In this document: in pieces, positions 11,702 through 23,602 of the stretch
Layout of the letters: each line of letters opens with the position of its first letter
How positions within the stretch are numbered: the first letter of the stretch is position 1
From: Combretum micranthum
Lineage: Eukaryota > Streptophyta > Magnoliopsida > Myrtales > Combretaceae
Direction of reading: 5' to 3'
Length of the DNA: 64,000 bases
Assembly (NCBI GenBank): GCA_024138025.1
Contig: JAMXBD010001447.1
Coordinates: 1-64,000 of the forward strand
Made by a program: the position numbers and the translations under genes
Notes under the pieces: generated by a model
What the model saw: the letters and a program-made list of their open reading frames with translations, nothing else
The model's database searches: none
What the model was told of the DNA's origin: nothing

Positions 11702-12299
11702 AAATAAATGGAAAAGTCAGGCTAAGTGACTCTAAACTAAGTGCTTTTTGGGAGGCAACCCATGTTTAGTTTTAGAGTAATTTTATTTGTTTTGTTTTTA
11801 CTAACTTTATTTTTAGTGTGGACAAATGAAAAAAAAAAAATTGAAAAAGCTGAAAGCCAGCATAAGGCTGCCAGCCTTGAGCCAGCTTTGAAAATCAAGG
11901 AAAGCAGACTTAAGCCGCCAGTGATAAGCCAGCGTAAGAGTCAAAAGAGAAGTAGGTGAGCACCGCACAAGAAGCCGGCAAATGGAAGGTAAAAGCCGCC
12001 GACTTAGTGCCAACGTTTGCAACAGCAATTACACCAGCTTCTTACTTTCTAAAGCCACCGGTGTTGAAGGCAGCCTATGTTCAAAAATTGCAAGAGTTTT
12101 AAAAATCTCGATCAAAGCCGACATCTGGGTTTGAAAGTTGCTAGCTTTGAAGCCGGCGTAGACCTGTATGTTGGCAGTGTAAATGAGTAAGCTGCCGGCC
12201 ATTTGCTCTCGGCATGAATTTAATTTTGTTACACCGGCATATGAGCTGCCGGCGTACTCAATAAAAATGCCAGCGTACGTTCTGCAGAATTGCATTTAA
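11702..12299 (+). other. Athila spacer after pol, with GCCGGC-rich island
   Basis: Begins with GGGAGGCAACCCATG (11750-11764), a phrase I know from many Athila-type elements just after pol. From about 11850 it carries many variants of GCCGGC/GCCAGC at irregular spacing, including GCCGGCGTAC at 12248-12257 and GCCAGCGTACG at 12269-12279. No coding sequence is supported. The same motif returns in the Athila LTR and in element E. Confidence 0.65.
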
Positions 12300-13168
12300 T
12301 AGGTATGTCTCTCTCCATTTCTCATTACACTCAATATTCACTCTCTCACTCTCATTGACGCATCCCACTCCTCATTATCTATCCATTGCGCTTGATCCAG
12401 CTTGCCCAAGTAAGTCTATGACTTCTGCTCTTAGTTTGCAGCTTTAATCTATGATATTGCATTGTATCTATGTTTAATCCGTCGATTAGCTAATGGATTA
12501 TTGCAATTGGTGAATGCGGCATTACCTTCTGATCTTCATAGATTTGGTAGCTTTGATGTTGTTCATAGTCTGTTGAAGTTTGATTTCGGTTCAAATCCTG
12601 CTTCATTCCAATCTGTGCTGAGTTGAAACATGAACTGTATACAAATGCAAATTAGGGTTCTTGAGCTCATGTGCATTGATCAAATTCGAAATTGGTGCTT
12701 TGTGGAATTGATGGTGTGGTTGTTGGATTTGTGAATTTTCATACTATTCCATAACTCCAATTGATGCATTGTGCTCCAATTTGAACTTGGGATTGTGAAT
12801 TTTTTTAAATTTGAGGATGAATTCGGTATAGAAGTGTTTTTAGGACTTTTAATGAAAAAAATTTTGAAAATCATTTCTTTTGTAAAATTTGAAATTCCAA
12901 CATTCAAGTCTAAGCTGGCCAATCTAAGCTGCCAGCTTTGACTTTGTTTTGCAAGTGTACATTTTCAAGCAAATTCCATGTCAATAGCTTCAATGCCTAT
13001 GATCTCCAATCTGTTTGAAATCATGATATGAAATGAATTAGGCATAAACTAGGATTGTATTTAACAAGAATTTCATTGGAATTATGCAAAGCTTTCATGT
13101 GATTTGGTTTTTATTGTGCACCCAATTTTGATTCCTTGTTCTAATTAAGTTCAATTTAAATTGCAGGA
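12300..13168 (+). promoter_or_regulatory. Candidate leader and 5' intron of the Athila downstream ORF
   Basis: CT-rich leader-like stretch (12306-12405), then a good plant splice donor A|GTAAGTC with GT at 12410-12411, about 750 bp of T-rich sequence without a usable frame, and an acceptor ATTGCAG ending at 13166, two bases before the ATG at 13169. A second possible donor GTATGT lies near 12303. This suggests that the downstream ORF was expressed from a spliced RNA. Splicing is inferred from motifs only. Confidence 0.45.
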
Positions 13169-14456
13169 ATGGCTTCTAGACAGAAGAAACAAAAGACTAT
13201 GGATGCCTCTACTTCTGGTTCTCATATCAAGAATCTGCTGTCCAGTCAGCAGTATGCTAAAGATCGAAAAAAGAGGCTAATGATGGATTTTCCGAATACT
13301 CAGTATTTGGATTGGAGCTTACTAGATGAATATGGGATGACAGATAGAATCAGAAACACAATCCAAGATCCAGCTTAGATTAGATTGTTTGATTTCAGGG
13401 AGCCGGCTTATAAGAACTTGACTATTGAGTTCTTATCCACATTAAAGAATATCCCTGACAGAGCTGAATCCACATTCCAATTCCAGGTTATGGGTGAGAT
13501 CATAGAAGTTAAGCTGAAGAAGATGGGCCAACTCCTAGGATTGTATGATGATGAGGAGGAGAATTTCAATCTACCCAACAATTGGCCTGAGGGAGATGAT
13601 CAGATGACTCAGGAGGCTTACTGGTATCAGTTGGTTCCTCCTGAGAGAGCAAATGAGCCATTTGTTCCCTCTAAATCATTGGCCACTTCATTTGGTGTTG
13701 TTGAGCACAAGCTACTTCACCACATCCTTGCACACACATTGAGCTACAAGAAGACTAGTCACAGCAAGGTGACTAGTTTTGATATGTTTTATTTGTATAG
13801 CCTTATCAGAGGCTACAGGATAGATCTGGGTATGGAGATAGTGAATTTCATTTACAGACAGGCTGATGATACAAGGACTAGAGTCCTGTGTTGTGGTGGC
13901 TACATAACCAAATTGCTGAAGGGGATGGGTATTTTTGAAGCTCCTCAAGGGGATGAGATTTTGAGAGTAGAAAGATCTCATCGGCACCATTCAGAGGCTG
14001 GGGATTGCTTAAAAACCCCAGAGGAGCTCAGCCACTAGTCTTGGAGGAGATTGAGTTCCAGGATATCTTTCCTGAGATGTTCCATTTGAGATCCCATCTT
14101 CATCTGCTCCTCCTGCTCCTGTAGGTACTTCTTCTGCATATGATATGGACCAGCTTAGGCTGGATGTTCAAGAATTGAAGAAACAAAGTCAGGAGCTTAG
14201 AGATAAACAGGAAAAGGAGAGGAAGAAAAACAAGAAATTCAGAAAGTCTATCTTTGAGGCATTGAAGACTGCCATCTGCTGCTTGCACCCAGAGACAGGG
14301 GCTGGGATGACATATGAAACTTCCACTGAGTCTAGGCATAGTTCACATCACATAAATAGACTCAGTTCGAAGCATACACACACAGCCAACCCAGGAGATA
14401 CTCAGAGACATAGTCCTGAGCATAACAGCAGAGCCAGTCCAGGGCCAGAGAGCTAA
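13169..14456 (+). pseudogene. Athila downstream ORF (env position), broken
   Basis: ORF between pol and the 3' LTR, the place of the env-like gene in Athila elements; its function is unknown. It begins MASRQKKQKTMDAS. The middle (RLFDFREPAYKNLTIEFLST and following) resembles, from memory, the ATHILA ORF family of plant transposon proteins. The C-terminal part (from about 14145) is strongly charged and helical in character (QLRLDVQELKKQ followed by many K, R, E), probably a coiled coil, then a Ser/His-rich tail ending at 14456. Breaks: an in-frame TAG at 13376-13378 and at least one frameshift between about 13950 and 14145. I see no signal peptide or clear membrane segment, so a true envelope role is not supported. 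Confidence 0.7.
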
Positions 14457-15913
14457 AGATCCTGCTAGCTCTCATTTGATCTTTATTGAGTTTTTATTTT
14501 TTTTCATATTGGCCTATACATATATATATTGAGCACCCAAGTTCCTATGGGTAGACTCCTTTATTTCTGCTTTTATTTTTATTTTTGTTTTTCTTTTGTA
14601 GTGACTACAGGAAAGCAAGCAAAGCAAAAACTCTCTCTTACAATGCAATTTTGATGACTGTGAAATAAATGAAGTTAGGGAAGTATCAAATTCTTTTTCT
14701 TATTTCTTTCCTCTAATTTAATTTGTTGCAAAACAGTGAGGACACTGTTTAGTTGAAGTGTGGGGGAAGGGATAAATTAAATGAAGTGCTGAATTAAAGT
14801 TGTGAATATGATTTGTTGTCTGAATTGCTGTTATTTATATTTGATCAATACTCACCTTGTACTTTTGGTTTGAAAGCAAATTATGGGCAAATTCTACCAA
14901 AATTTTTTCAAAAATCTATTAAGAATTAGAGATAGTACAAAGTAAAGACTGAAAGCAATAAAATTAACTTGTAAAAGTATCTTACTCATCTGTTGTTGTG
15001 ATTGGTTTACTAAGTTAGAATTAAGTTGTAAAATCCTTAAGAAACAAGTTTACTTTATTTTTAACTTTGGAATTGGAAATTTAAGAGTTGGTCGAGTCCT
15101 TTTGTGAAAAATAAAAAGGTTTACTTCTAGGAAATTTTAGTTTGTATATATTCTTTGAATTATAACACTTAGTGAAAGAGGTAGAAGAAACTTTTAAACT
15201 TAGTGATCCTTTATAAAAATAAGTCTTTGATTTGTTATTACATTCAAAAAGAAAGAAACAAGCATAGCCACTACTCCTCTGACTTAAAATTTGAGTTATG
15301 AGTATCTGAACTTGAATGTTAAAGTGAGGACGAGTGCTTAGGGGTATTTTGAAACCTGGTCACTTAGGTGATGAGCCTGGAATGTGCCGACTCAATGAAC
15401 TCACTATAACGAGAAGGGAAGAAAGGTAAAAGTTCAATTCATGAACTTTGAAAAGAAAAAAGATGGAGGCAAAAAACCTCCCAAAAAGAAAATAAATGCT
15501 TGAAAAGAAAAGAAAAATGAATGCAAATATGCAATAAATGAGACTTATAATAAAGAAAGAGAAAATCTAAGGAAAAAGTAGATACCACATGCTTTCATTT
15601 AGTGTTACTTAGAATATATATATAAAAGCTAAAAGTCCAATGAAGTTTAAATGAGTATTTTTCCTTAGTGGATTGGGTATTTGCTTTTTGAATAGAATGT
15701 ACTTTTGTTAAAGATTGAGATTAAAACTTGTTTTGTTTGGATTAACTCCTCAATTTTAATTATAGTACTCTAATTATAAGAAATTGGTATGGTTAGAGCA
15801 ATAGATACAAGAAAAACAAGTTAAAGAAATTGTGCTTAAATTAGAAAAATTGTACTGTCTATAAGAGATTTCATTTTGTTCTTTATTTTGCTTGAGGACA
15901 AGCAAAAGTTCAA
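14457..15913 (+). other. Athila 3' non-coding region with an internal polypurine-like tract
   Basis: AT-rich, no coding frame. At 14736-14772 it contains GAGGACACTGTTT and then GTGTGGGGGAAGGGA (14758-14772), a near copy of the true polypurine context at 15894-15925 (GAGGACAAGC, then GTGTGGGGGAAT). The rest, including an A/G-rich stretch around 15440-15570, shows nothing I recognise. Confidence 0.65.
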
Positions 15914-15925
15914 GTGTGGGGGAAT
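15914..15925 (+). other. Polypurine tract of the Athila element
   Basis: GTGTGGGGGAAT immediately before the LTR start TGATAAGATC, preceded by CTTGAGGACAAGCAAAAGTT, the standard Athila phrase at this point. Confidence 0.8.
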
Positions 15926-17287
15926 TGATAAGATCATATTTTTTACAACTTGTTGATGTTCAAAATAAATAGAATGGATACTTGTTTTGATTAAAATTCA
16001 TGTTTCAGGTCTAATTTGGACAAAGAATCAAAACAAAAAACTTTGGAATGAAAATTGGAAAAATTCAAGGATACGCCAGCTTTTCTGACATCAAGGTCGT
16101 CGGCGTTCAGACGGCTTACAAGATGCACTCACCCAAAGCCGCTTCCTACACTGCCAGCTTTGTAAGGATTAACTCAACTAAATGTACGCCGCCTCAAAGT
16201 TGTCGGCATAAAAGATGAATAGCTCAGCATAGATTGAAGGCCGGCAGCTCAGAGTTCAATGGTCACCAGCGCAAAAGGAGTTACAACCTGCTGGCTACTA
16301 AGCCGTCGGCATTGAGGCAGTATAGATCAAGGGTCAGAAGCGACAAGAAGATAACACATGCTTGGAGACAATTGAAGAGACCAAATTTGATGGATTGTCT
16401 AAGCCGGCATCAAAGCCACCGGCTTTGGGACGACTTTATTATAAATTGGTCTAACCTTTCATTTCTCCTCATATACGCCGGCTAGATCTATATCTAAGCC
16501 GCCGGCATAGAAGCGACCTACCCTTGTAACCGAAGTTGAAAGCTGCCAGTGCACTGCCTGTGCAAAGAAAAAGAAGCCTTTACGTCGTCTGTGAGCCGCC
16601 GTGTAAACCCCGGTATACTCAGTAGTCAAGAAACCCCGGGAGTTGGAAGCGAAACCCTAATCCGGTCCAGTTCGAGTCTAGTGAGTGAAGCCTAGGAACC
16701 CTAAATCCGGCTTTCCTTCGATTTTATAATATAATAAATATTATAAAGTAATGAATTTGAATTATTGTTTAAAAGTACATTTTAAACCTTTGAAAGTTTT
16801 AAATTCGGGAATTTTTCAATTCCAGGCCTTCCCGAGCTCAATTACGGAAAAGCGTGCCCTGGACCACGGATTCAGAAAAATTTTCCGGATTATTCATTAG
16901 AACCGTAATTTTATAAGGATTCCAAAAATATCAATTTCGTAATTTTCCGAGCTATAAAAATTACAGTTATAGCTTTTCCCGTGTTTTCGGAACAACCGGT
17001 AAAGTAGATGTCTTGTCTACTATTCACAAGTACAACCTACACTACACACTACCCATACCCTATTCTTACATCCTTACAACTACTCATTTCAATTTTCTTT
17101 TCCACAAAATTTTGTCTCTTAAATAATTATCACATTTATTACATTTTAATTTACTAAATTACAAAAATAAAATTTTAAAACACACACATACACACACATG
17201 AAGTGTGGCCGGCGCCCCCCCTAGTTTCCCTCTCAATTAAATTATTTTTACTTCCTTTTTTTTTTAGCTAAACCCTAATTCACTTAA

Positions 17288-17295
17288 TATATATA
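17288..17295 (+). promoter_or_regulatory. TATA box of LTR C
   Basis: TATATATA followed within 20 bp by a CT-rich leader, about 67 bp downstream of the CCGGCGCC motif. Confidence 0.5.
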
Positions 17296-19310
17296 CTAAA
17301 TGTTCTCTCTCTCTCTTCATTTTCTTCTTGTTTCAAATTTGTAAAAGAACAAAAACCCTCTCTTTTCTCTCTAGTGGTGCCGTGAGTCCCTCTCCCCCAT
17401 TCCCTCACAATTTCAACTTGTTTTCTTCTCTTTTCCACTTCAAGACTCCTTTGGTATGTTAATTTTAGACCTTGTTCTTCCTAGATCTTGTAATGGCAAG
17501 ACTATATCTTGTGTGTTTTCTCATTTAATCCCCATGATGCTCTTGCTAGGGACACAAAAACACATGAACAAGAATATCAAGCCATCACAAGACATGGATC
17601 TAATGTTTAGATGTGTTTATGTTAAGGTCTCATCTTGTTCATGCATGTAAAGTAAAGATCTTGCATATATATTGTTGTTCATGCCATGAGATCCATGATT
17701 CATGCATTATATTTAGTAGATCGAAGGTTTAGACATCCACAACTTCATGTACATATATGATCATAGAGCTATTTTCATTTCCTTGCATTGGTGATCATAA
17801 AAATGTAGTCTTGTATATGCATAGAGGTGTTAGATAGTAGATCTTCGCATGTAGGAAGCAAGAACATTGAAAAAGGGAAAGGTTTTGTTGAATATGCAAT
17901 GTTGAAAATTCGGATGAAATGGAAACCCTACCTTAAAAGCCACCAAAATTTTTTTTTTTTTCATATTTCACAAGAAAATGAAGGGTATATGTGATAGATA
18001 TCTTGAAAGGATGATTTTCATAAGTTTGAATGAGTTTAGGCATGATAGGAATGTAAAATAAGTGGTTGAGTTAGGATGAAAAATATTGATATGTTGATCA
18101 ATGGTTAAATTCGTAATTTAGGTTCATGCCTACAAGAACACTTAATATCTAAGCCTAAATTTGATGTTTTATAAGCTAAATGAATTCCTTAGATAATATA
18201 TATATTGGAGCTTCAAATTTTAATTCATTAGATAAGTTTTTCCATAAGAAAAATGCAAGGAAAATGAAATTTCAAAATTCGGATTTTTACAAAGAGCTTG
18301 TTTAAAGACATGTTTACCAATGAAAAATGGGAGTTTTTATGCATGAATGAAGGCCATGATTATATAGGCTTTGAGAACTTATTTTTAGTTAGATAACAAG
18401 TGGATTACAAGATTAAAAGTCAAAGAAACCCTAAGGAGTATAATGTGGAAAAATAGCTTCTTAGAAATAACATTTATGGGATTTTCCAACACTTAAGAGT
18501 TCATAAGAGTTTATTATCACAAAATCACTATGATCATGCATATAGTAAGTTCATCACATCGCATTCATATTAGTAATTCATTCCCATATCATTCATGCAT
18601 GAATCATCAACTAGGAACATTTCTTATCAAAAGCAAAACAAATTTTTGAGATTGGAACATTTGCGGAACAGATCTGATCCCACTGTTCCGTGACCTTACT
18701 ATTTTCAAAACTTGGAAATAATACTAGAAATAGATAGATCTTTCGAAGTAGATAGAGATCGATATAACATTTGCGAAATTCCGAGTTAAAATGACCAAGT
18801 TATGGCCGTTTTAAGTCAAAACTTCTGCAAATAGCGAGAAATCCGAATCCATTTAGTTTAGATGTATAGCTTGATTTAGTTACATAATGAGAGTCTCATT
18901 AGGATTATTCTTGCTTGGTAGGTGATCTCGAGCAAAACGACACTCTACCTCCCGACTACTACTACTAGGAAGATTGGCGTCCAATGGCCGAGTGAGTTTT
19001 ACTTCCACTCTCAATTAATGAATGTGATTGTAATGTAGTGGCACTAGTGGTGTAGGCAAAGATAAAAAGAAATTGTATATGCATGATGGGGTATATGGGA
19101 ATTATATATGTTATCTATTGTTGATATGTGAATTGGAACTTAAGGAATATCGAAACTGGGTGTTAAGCTATTGACTAATTAGCTAGGATCTTATGATGAA
19201 TGTCTGCGAATACTTGTTGGTCACTTAAAAGAATTAAATTAATGAATATTCAGTTTCAAATGTAAATTGAATCCATTCATATCACGATGTGGTTGGAGCA
19301 TTCGCATTGG

Positions 19311-19403
19311 TTGGTTTTTCGTGACCCATAAAACAAATATGTTGGTTAATCGTGATCCACAAAACGAATTTGTTGGTTAATTGTGATCCATAAAACGAAA
19401 TAT
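19311..19403 (+). repeat. 31-bp tandem repeats in LTR C cassette
   Basis: Three copies of a unit built on TTGGTTAATCGTGATCC and AAAACG, starting near 19311, 19342 and 19373. The reverse-strand copy of LTR C has the same repeats at 46308-46400. Confidence 0.8.
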
Positions 19404-20053
19404 TGTTAGTTGACCCTGAGCTTAAATGGCGTCGTACCGCAAGTCCATCCACATATGATTTCCAGTTGGTCATATGTTTGTTGATCACATTTGTATGATG
19501 CATACACTTGCTTGAATGATTGTACTTAATTGTGTTATGGAAGTTATTACTCACTAAGCTAGTTAGCTTACGCCCCCATAGTTTTTATCTATTGCAGCAC
19601 GAGTTTATATGGCTTAGGCCGAGGCAAGCCACAGCACAGGTACCGGAGATAGGAGTTTCCCATAGAAGTTTAATCCATTCTTTTTGTATAGACTTCCGTT
19701 GGAAACTAAGGACTCTGGATGTGTAATGGACTTGTTATTCTTTTGCGGGAATGCCCATAGATTTTGTAAACTATAATTTATGCGTTTTGATTTATTATCT
19801 ATGGCTAATGAATGCCACATTAAACTGTTTAACTCCATTTGTTGAAGTATTCTATTTTCGTAAAGGAATGCTTTACATCTACTTAAGACTCCCGAAGGGC
19901 TCGGGTAGAGAACTCGAGAGTCTTACTTAGTATGTGGCGGGCTGTTACGTTTAGGATACCCTACGGGGCGTGACAGCCGGCGTAGGATCTGTAACTGCCG
20001 GCGTACGAAGTGAAACTACAATTTTCCGATAATGCTTTGCACGAAATTTTTTC

Positions 20054-20062
20054 TATAAATAG
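20054..20062 (+). promoter_or_regulatory. TATA box of the Athila LTR
   Basis: TATAAATAG followed by GGGTTCTCCCCC, a strong plant core-promoter shape, in the middle of the rejoined Athila LTR. Confidence 0.65.
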
Positions 20063-21045
20063 GGGTTCTCCCCCTCCAACAACAACAAGAAAAAGCAAAG
20101 TATAGTACACTTCAGTATATAAGTAGTCTTAGTATTTTCATAGAGATTTGTGAGAGAATTTGAGCTTTCAAGGATTCTAATTGAAGATTGCGATATTTGA
20201 ATTGGTGATATCTAATCTCTTTCTTATGTAATTCATTTATCTAATTTATCTATTCATAATGTTATCAATTACATATTCTTATTTGATTATTGAATCATCA
20301 TCCATGAGTAGCTAAACCTTTCTTTGTGGGAAGTGATGAAATCCTAATTTTGCTAAAATGATTCTTGAATTTATATTATAGGATTGTTAGAATTATGGAA
20401 TATTTGTATTGAATCCTAATTATTTATTTTATTTCTGATTGAAATTGAATTGATAAGAATTCTGATGATTTGGAAAAAGAATTAGGATTTATAGGAATTC
20501 ATGAATTGAGATTAAACAACAATTGTGGAAACAATTAAGTTTAATATTAATTTAGAAACTGTTCCATGTACTTCATGCAATATTTTATTTTAATTTCTCA
20601 CTAAGGAATTAGGAGAAGTTAATTTAGGATATTAGACAATTATATAGTTAGAAGATTTGTAATTTTAAATTAGATTCCATTGATAATTTGTATAGCGGAA
20701 GCTAATAGATTATTTTATGGTTCACTAAAACTTGATAGTTTTAGGTCTTTACAATTTCTTACAAATATCCATAATCCTAATTGTTCATATAATATAAATT
20801 CAGCATGATTAGTAAAGATTAGGATGGATTCTGATCATTCCCACATTTATATAACTTCTCACAATCTCATTACATTCATATAGATAGAATTAGTTAGTTA
20901 ATTGATAAATTTTGATTGCCTAAATATTAGTATAAATTAATATCAATCTAGTAGTTAATTTAGTCCTTGTGGGAACAATACTAAACTCACTTCTATATTA
21001 CTTGATCAAAACCCAGTACACTTGCTGGTAGTATCTGAATTTACA

Positions 21046-22262
21046 TATTTATTCTAATCAAATCATTGTTTAGGTGATGAAAGATACGAGATTACCCTTC
21101 CAGAGGATTACTACGACTAAGAAGATCGTGGAATAGACGAGTGAGTTATTCCTCTTAATTTCGTTACTTTGCTTGTAAAGTAGTGGCATTAGCATACTAA
21201 GAAAAGATAAAAATGGATATGTATGGGAATTTGGGAATATGTATATATGTGATTCTTTGTTTATGCGTAAAATGAGAATTAAGAATATCGCAACTTCAAA
21301 CTGCCTGTTAAAGTGTTTTTGTTTACATACTTGTATGACTGTTTATTATTTTCTAAATTGATTGATCGCCTCCTAATAAACCTTAATAAAGTTTGGCTTA
21401 AGAAAAATAAAACGCTCACACATAGCATCCATCGAGTCACATCTCTTTCGAAAAGCTACTACTCCTATGCGTAGAGTTGGATTGGTTATTATCGTGCTGT
21501 GACACCGGTCATGTTCCTTCCTAGAGAATCCAAATCGCCCGAGGAATGCGACTCTAGGTTCAGAGCCGAGCCAACCGAACGCTTTGGGTGGGGACCTGGG
21601 GACTAGCAGTAGAAGATCGAGGATTTTCATCACCGATACCCTAACCTTCGATACGGAGGAGTAAATTCGTTCTATATATGGTTTTCAGATAACTATATAT
21701 ATTTGTGTAATCACGTGATTGTTGCATTGTATGCATAGCATATGTGTAAAAATTTAAATGAACTTGTTTGAAAACATGGTGCGAATGACAAGGAATATCT
21801 CATTAAGCTAGTTATAGCTTATACCTCTATAGATTTTGATGAAACAGGTATACCTGTGGCTTAAATTAAGGATCATGATGTTAAGCAAGTCATTAAAGGA
21901 TGTTAAGCTTTTATGAAGGCAATGGAAACATAAGATGAAGTTATTTTGTAAGGTTCTTTATATGTAATGTATTCTATGTTAGTGTTTTGGAAATCCTAAG
22001 ATGTATATTTATTTGAAGACAATAGAGGGATATGCCCCTAAGAATTATAATCTAATATGTTTATGTTTTATGATAAGTATTCTTTTTGCCTTGTTACTTA
22101 ATTATTATCAATATAAATTGCGCTACTCTGATGCGTTCCCTTAGTTGTGATGTACGTGTTGTACATGATATGGAAGCCTTTGTGTGACTGAGGTAGTTAT
22201 TCCTATGCTTTAGTATTGCGTACGATAGACTACCACGTTTAGGGTATCCCTCGAGGCGTGAC
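21046..22262 (+). mobile_element. LTR fragment, family G (3' end only)
   Basis: About 1.2 kb matching the 3' part of the A-type LTRs in order: TTTAGGTGATG, GTGAGTTATTCC, the ...GTAGTGGCATTAGCA region, a cassette (about 21410-21660), CTCATTAAGCTAG and the end CACGTTTAGGGTATCCC...GGCGTGACA. Its left part is cut off where the Athila LTR ends, so Athila inserted into G and the rest of G should lie left of the window. On the right it stops at the LTR end and E sequence follows, so G inserted into E. The cassette is GC-rich, has no tandem repeat and is unlike the others. Confidence 0.7.
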
Positions 22263-23551
22263 ACCCACGCTCGTGGATACCCCCAACACCGGCAGCGTAT
22301 CCATGTACATCGATAGCTTTGGATCCTATGGTGGCGGCCTTAATCCCGGCATTAAAAATTATGATTCTGTTTTCATTCCACACCGCCTCTAAGCCGGTGG
22401 TATTTGAACTCTAATAGCCGGCGTACGTTTTGAAAAATAAGCACTAGCAAAGTTTTCTTGCAAAAGTCGATAGCATTTCAAGCGGCTTTAAGAAAATAGG
22501 TTCTGATCAACCTTACACCACCTCTATGCTGGTGATTGCATGAGTACTAGATGCTGGTGTACGCTAAAATATAAACCTATACGAAAATGTTTTGCTTCCC
22601 TTATTTTTTACAAAAAATTCATTTCGAAAATCCTCCAAACTTATTCTAAGCTTCCCAAAACTGTTATATGCTCTAAACACCATCCGAACACACAAACTCC
22701 ACTTCGAATCATTAAACACCCAACTACAACATTCAAATACCAATTACACTTCAATTCCACACTTCAACTACTCGACTTAGCTTCACTACTCATCAACATT
22801 CTTACAACTTCCCTAACACTTACTAAGCTCACACAATAACAAAGCACATCTAACATATATCAACGCATAAATCAATCAACTCAATTGGCATTTACTCATC
22901 CTACCATAGTTTTACATCCAATTACAAGAAAGAAAATAAAACAAAGAGATTATGCTTGTATTTAACTTACATAAATAGGCTTTGGCTTGGAGTGATTTTT
23001 GAATCTAAAGGCTTGTTGTTGATTTTGGTTTAGGGCTTATGGTTTTGAGATGGAAGGAAGAAAGAAAGAAAAGAAATAAGAGAAATTCGTATGAAAAAAT
23101 GGGCTGCCAAAAGAGTTCCTAATTAATCCAAATTGAGGTCAATACTAATCCAAAGTTTGACTTTAGGGGTATGTTTGACTTAGGGTTAATTTGGCTTAAT
23201 TTGGAATGCATTTGAGTTTAATTTGGGCTTAAAAATTAGGCTTAAATTTTGTAAAATTCTGTCAACGATTTTCTTAGATAATTCAAAAGTTGTTTTGACA
23301 AATTCTAGCATAACACACACATATTAATTTACATAAGACACACACATTCATTATACTATGCACACATTAATATACATAATACAATAATATTAATTTCATT
23401 GCACTACACACATACAAAATGACACATATTCAATACATGCACTAATTGTATTGTTCATGCATCAACATAATTCACATATATTAAATTTTAAAATCATATG
23501 TAATTTCAATAACACATTATAAATGTAATTAGGAAATTCATAGCTATTTCA
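22263..23551 (-). repeat. 3' LTR of element E, proximal part
   Basis: Matches 53354-54650, which is the start of the 5' LTR. On the minus strand it starts TGAAATAGC next to the polypurine tract at 23551. It ends at 22263 because LTR G inserted here. The GC-rich part (22263-22565) carries GCCGGCGTACG at 22417-22427 and differs from the other LTR mostly by C/T and G/A changes; the AT-rich part is much better conserved. Confidence 0.8.
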
Positions 23552-23564
23552 TTCTCCCTCCTTC
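23552..23564 (-). other. Polypurine tract of element E
   Basis: Minus-strand GAAGGAGGGAGAA directly before the LTR start TGAAATAGC. Confidence 0.75.
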
Positions 23565-23602
23565 AAAAAGTTTCATCCTTGAAACTTAGCTTACCTTAAA
23601 CA

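Larger units (their letters stand above)
16602..19975 (+). mobile_element. Solo LTR, family C
   Basis: Single LTR of 3374 bp, TGTAAACCCCGG to GGGGCGTGACA, inside the Athila 3' LTR. Four matching bases GCCG flank it (16598-16601 and 19976-19979). Parts: GC motif CCGGCGCCCCCCC (17209-17221), TATA (17288-17295), CT-rich leader, AT-rich body, conserved block (18747-18808), cassette with 31-bp repeats (19311-19403) and the conserved end. A second, minus-strand copy of nearly the same length (3370 bp) is at 45678-49047. No coding capacity. Confidence 0.87.
16598..19979. repeat. Flanking repeat GCCG around solo LTR C
   Basis: GCCG at 16598-16601 and at 19976-19979. Only four bases match instead of the usual five; the flank is itself GCCGGC-rich, so part of the match could be chance. 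Confidence 0.55.
8879..21045 (+). mobile_element. Athila-type retrotransposon, 5' part missing
   Basis: Ty3/Gypsy element of the Athila lineage. Present: pol from the beginning of reverse transcriptase onward, a long spacer, a downstream ORF in the env position, a 3' non-coding part, polypurine tract and 3' LTR. The 5' LTR, gag and protease lie left of the window beyond the inserted A2 element, since pol starts abruptly right after A2's last base. The 3' LTR is split by solo LTR C. All ORFs are broken, so the element is old and inactive. The right LTR end is uncertain by roughly 20 bp. Confidence 0.85.
15926..21045 (+). repeat. 3' LTR of the Athila element, split by solo LTR C
   Basis: Starts TGATAAGATC at 15926. 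The left piece is 15926-16601 and the right piece about 19980-21045, roughly 1.74 kb together. The left piece and the start of the right are rich in GCCGGC variants. A TATA box lies at 20054-20062, followed by an AT-rich leader; the end contains CAGTACACTTGCTGGTA, typical of Athila LTRs. The 3' boundary is placed at the CA of TTTACA (21045), about 20 bp uncertain, because the next sequence is the interior of another LTR (G). Confidence 0.75.

Noticed and set aside
13169..14456. A true viral envelope gene
   Set aside because: It lies in the env position but shows no signal peptide, membrane anchor or cleavage site; it resembles the ATHILA ORF family instead.
21373..21633. 86-codon minus-strand ORF in LTR G
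   Set aside because: It covers the GC-rich cassette of the LTR and has no recognisable domain.
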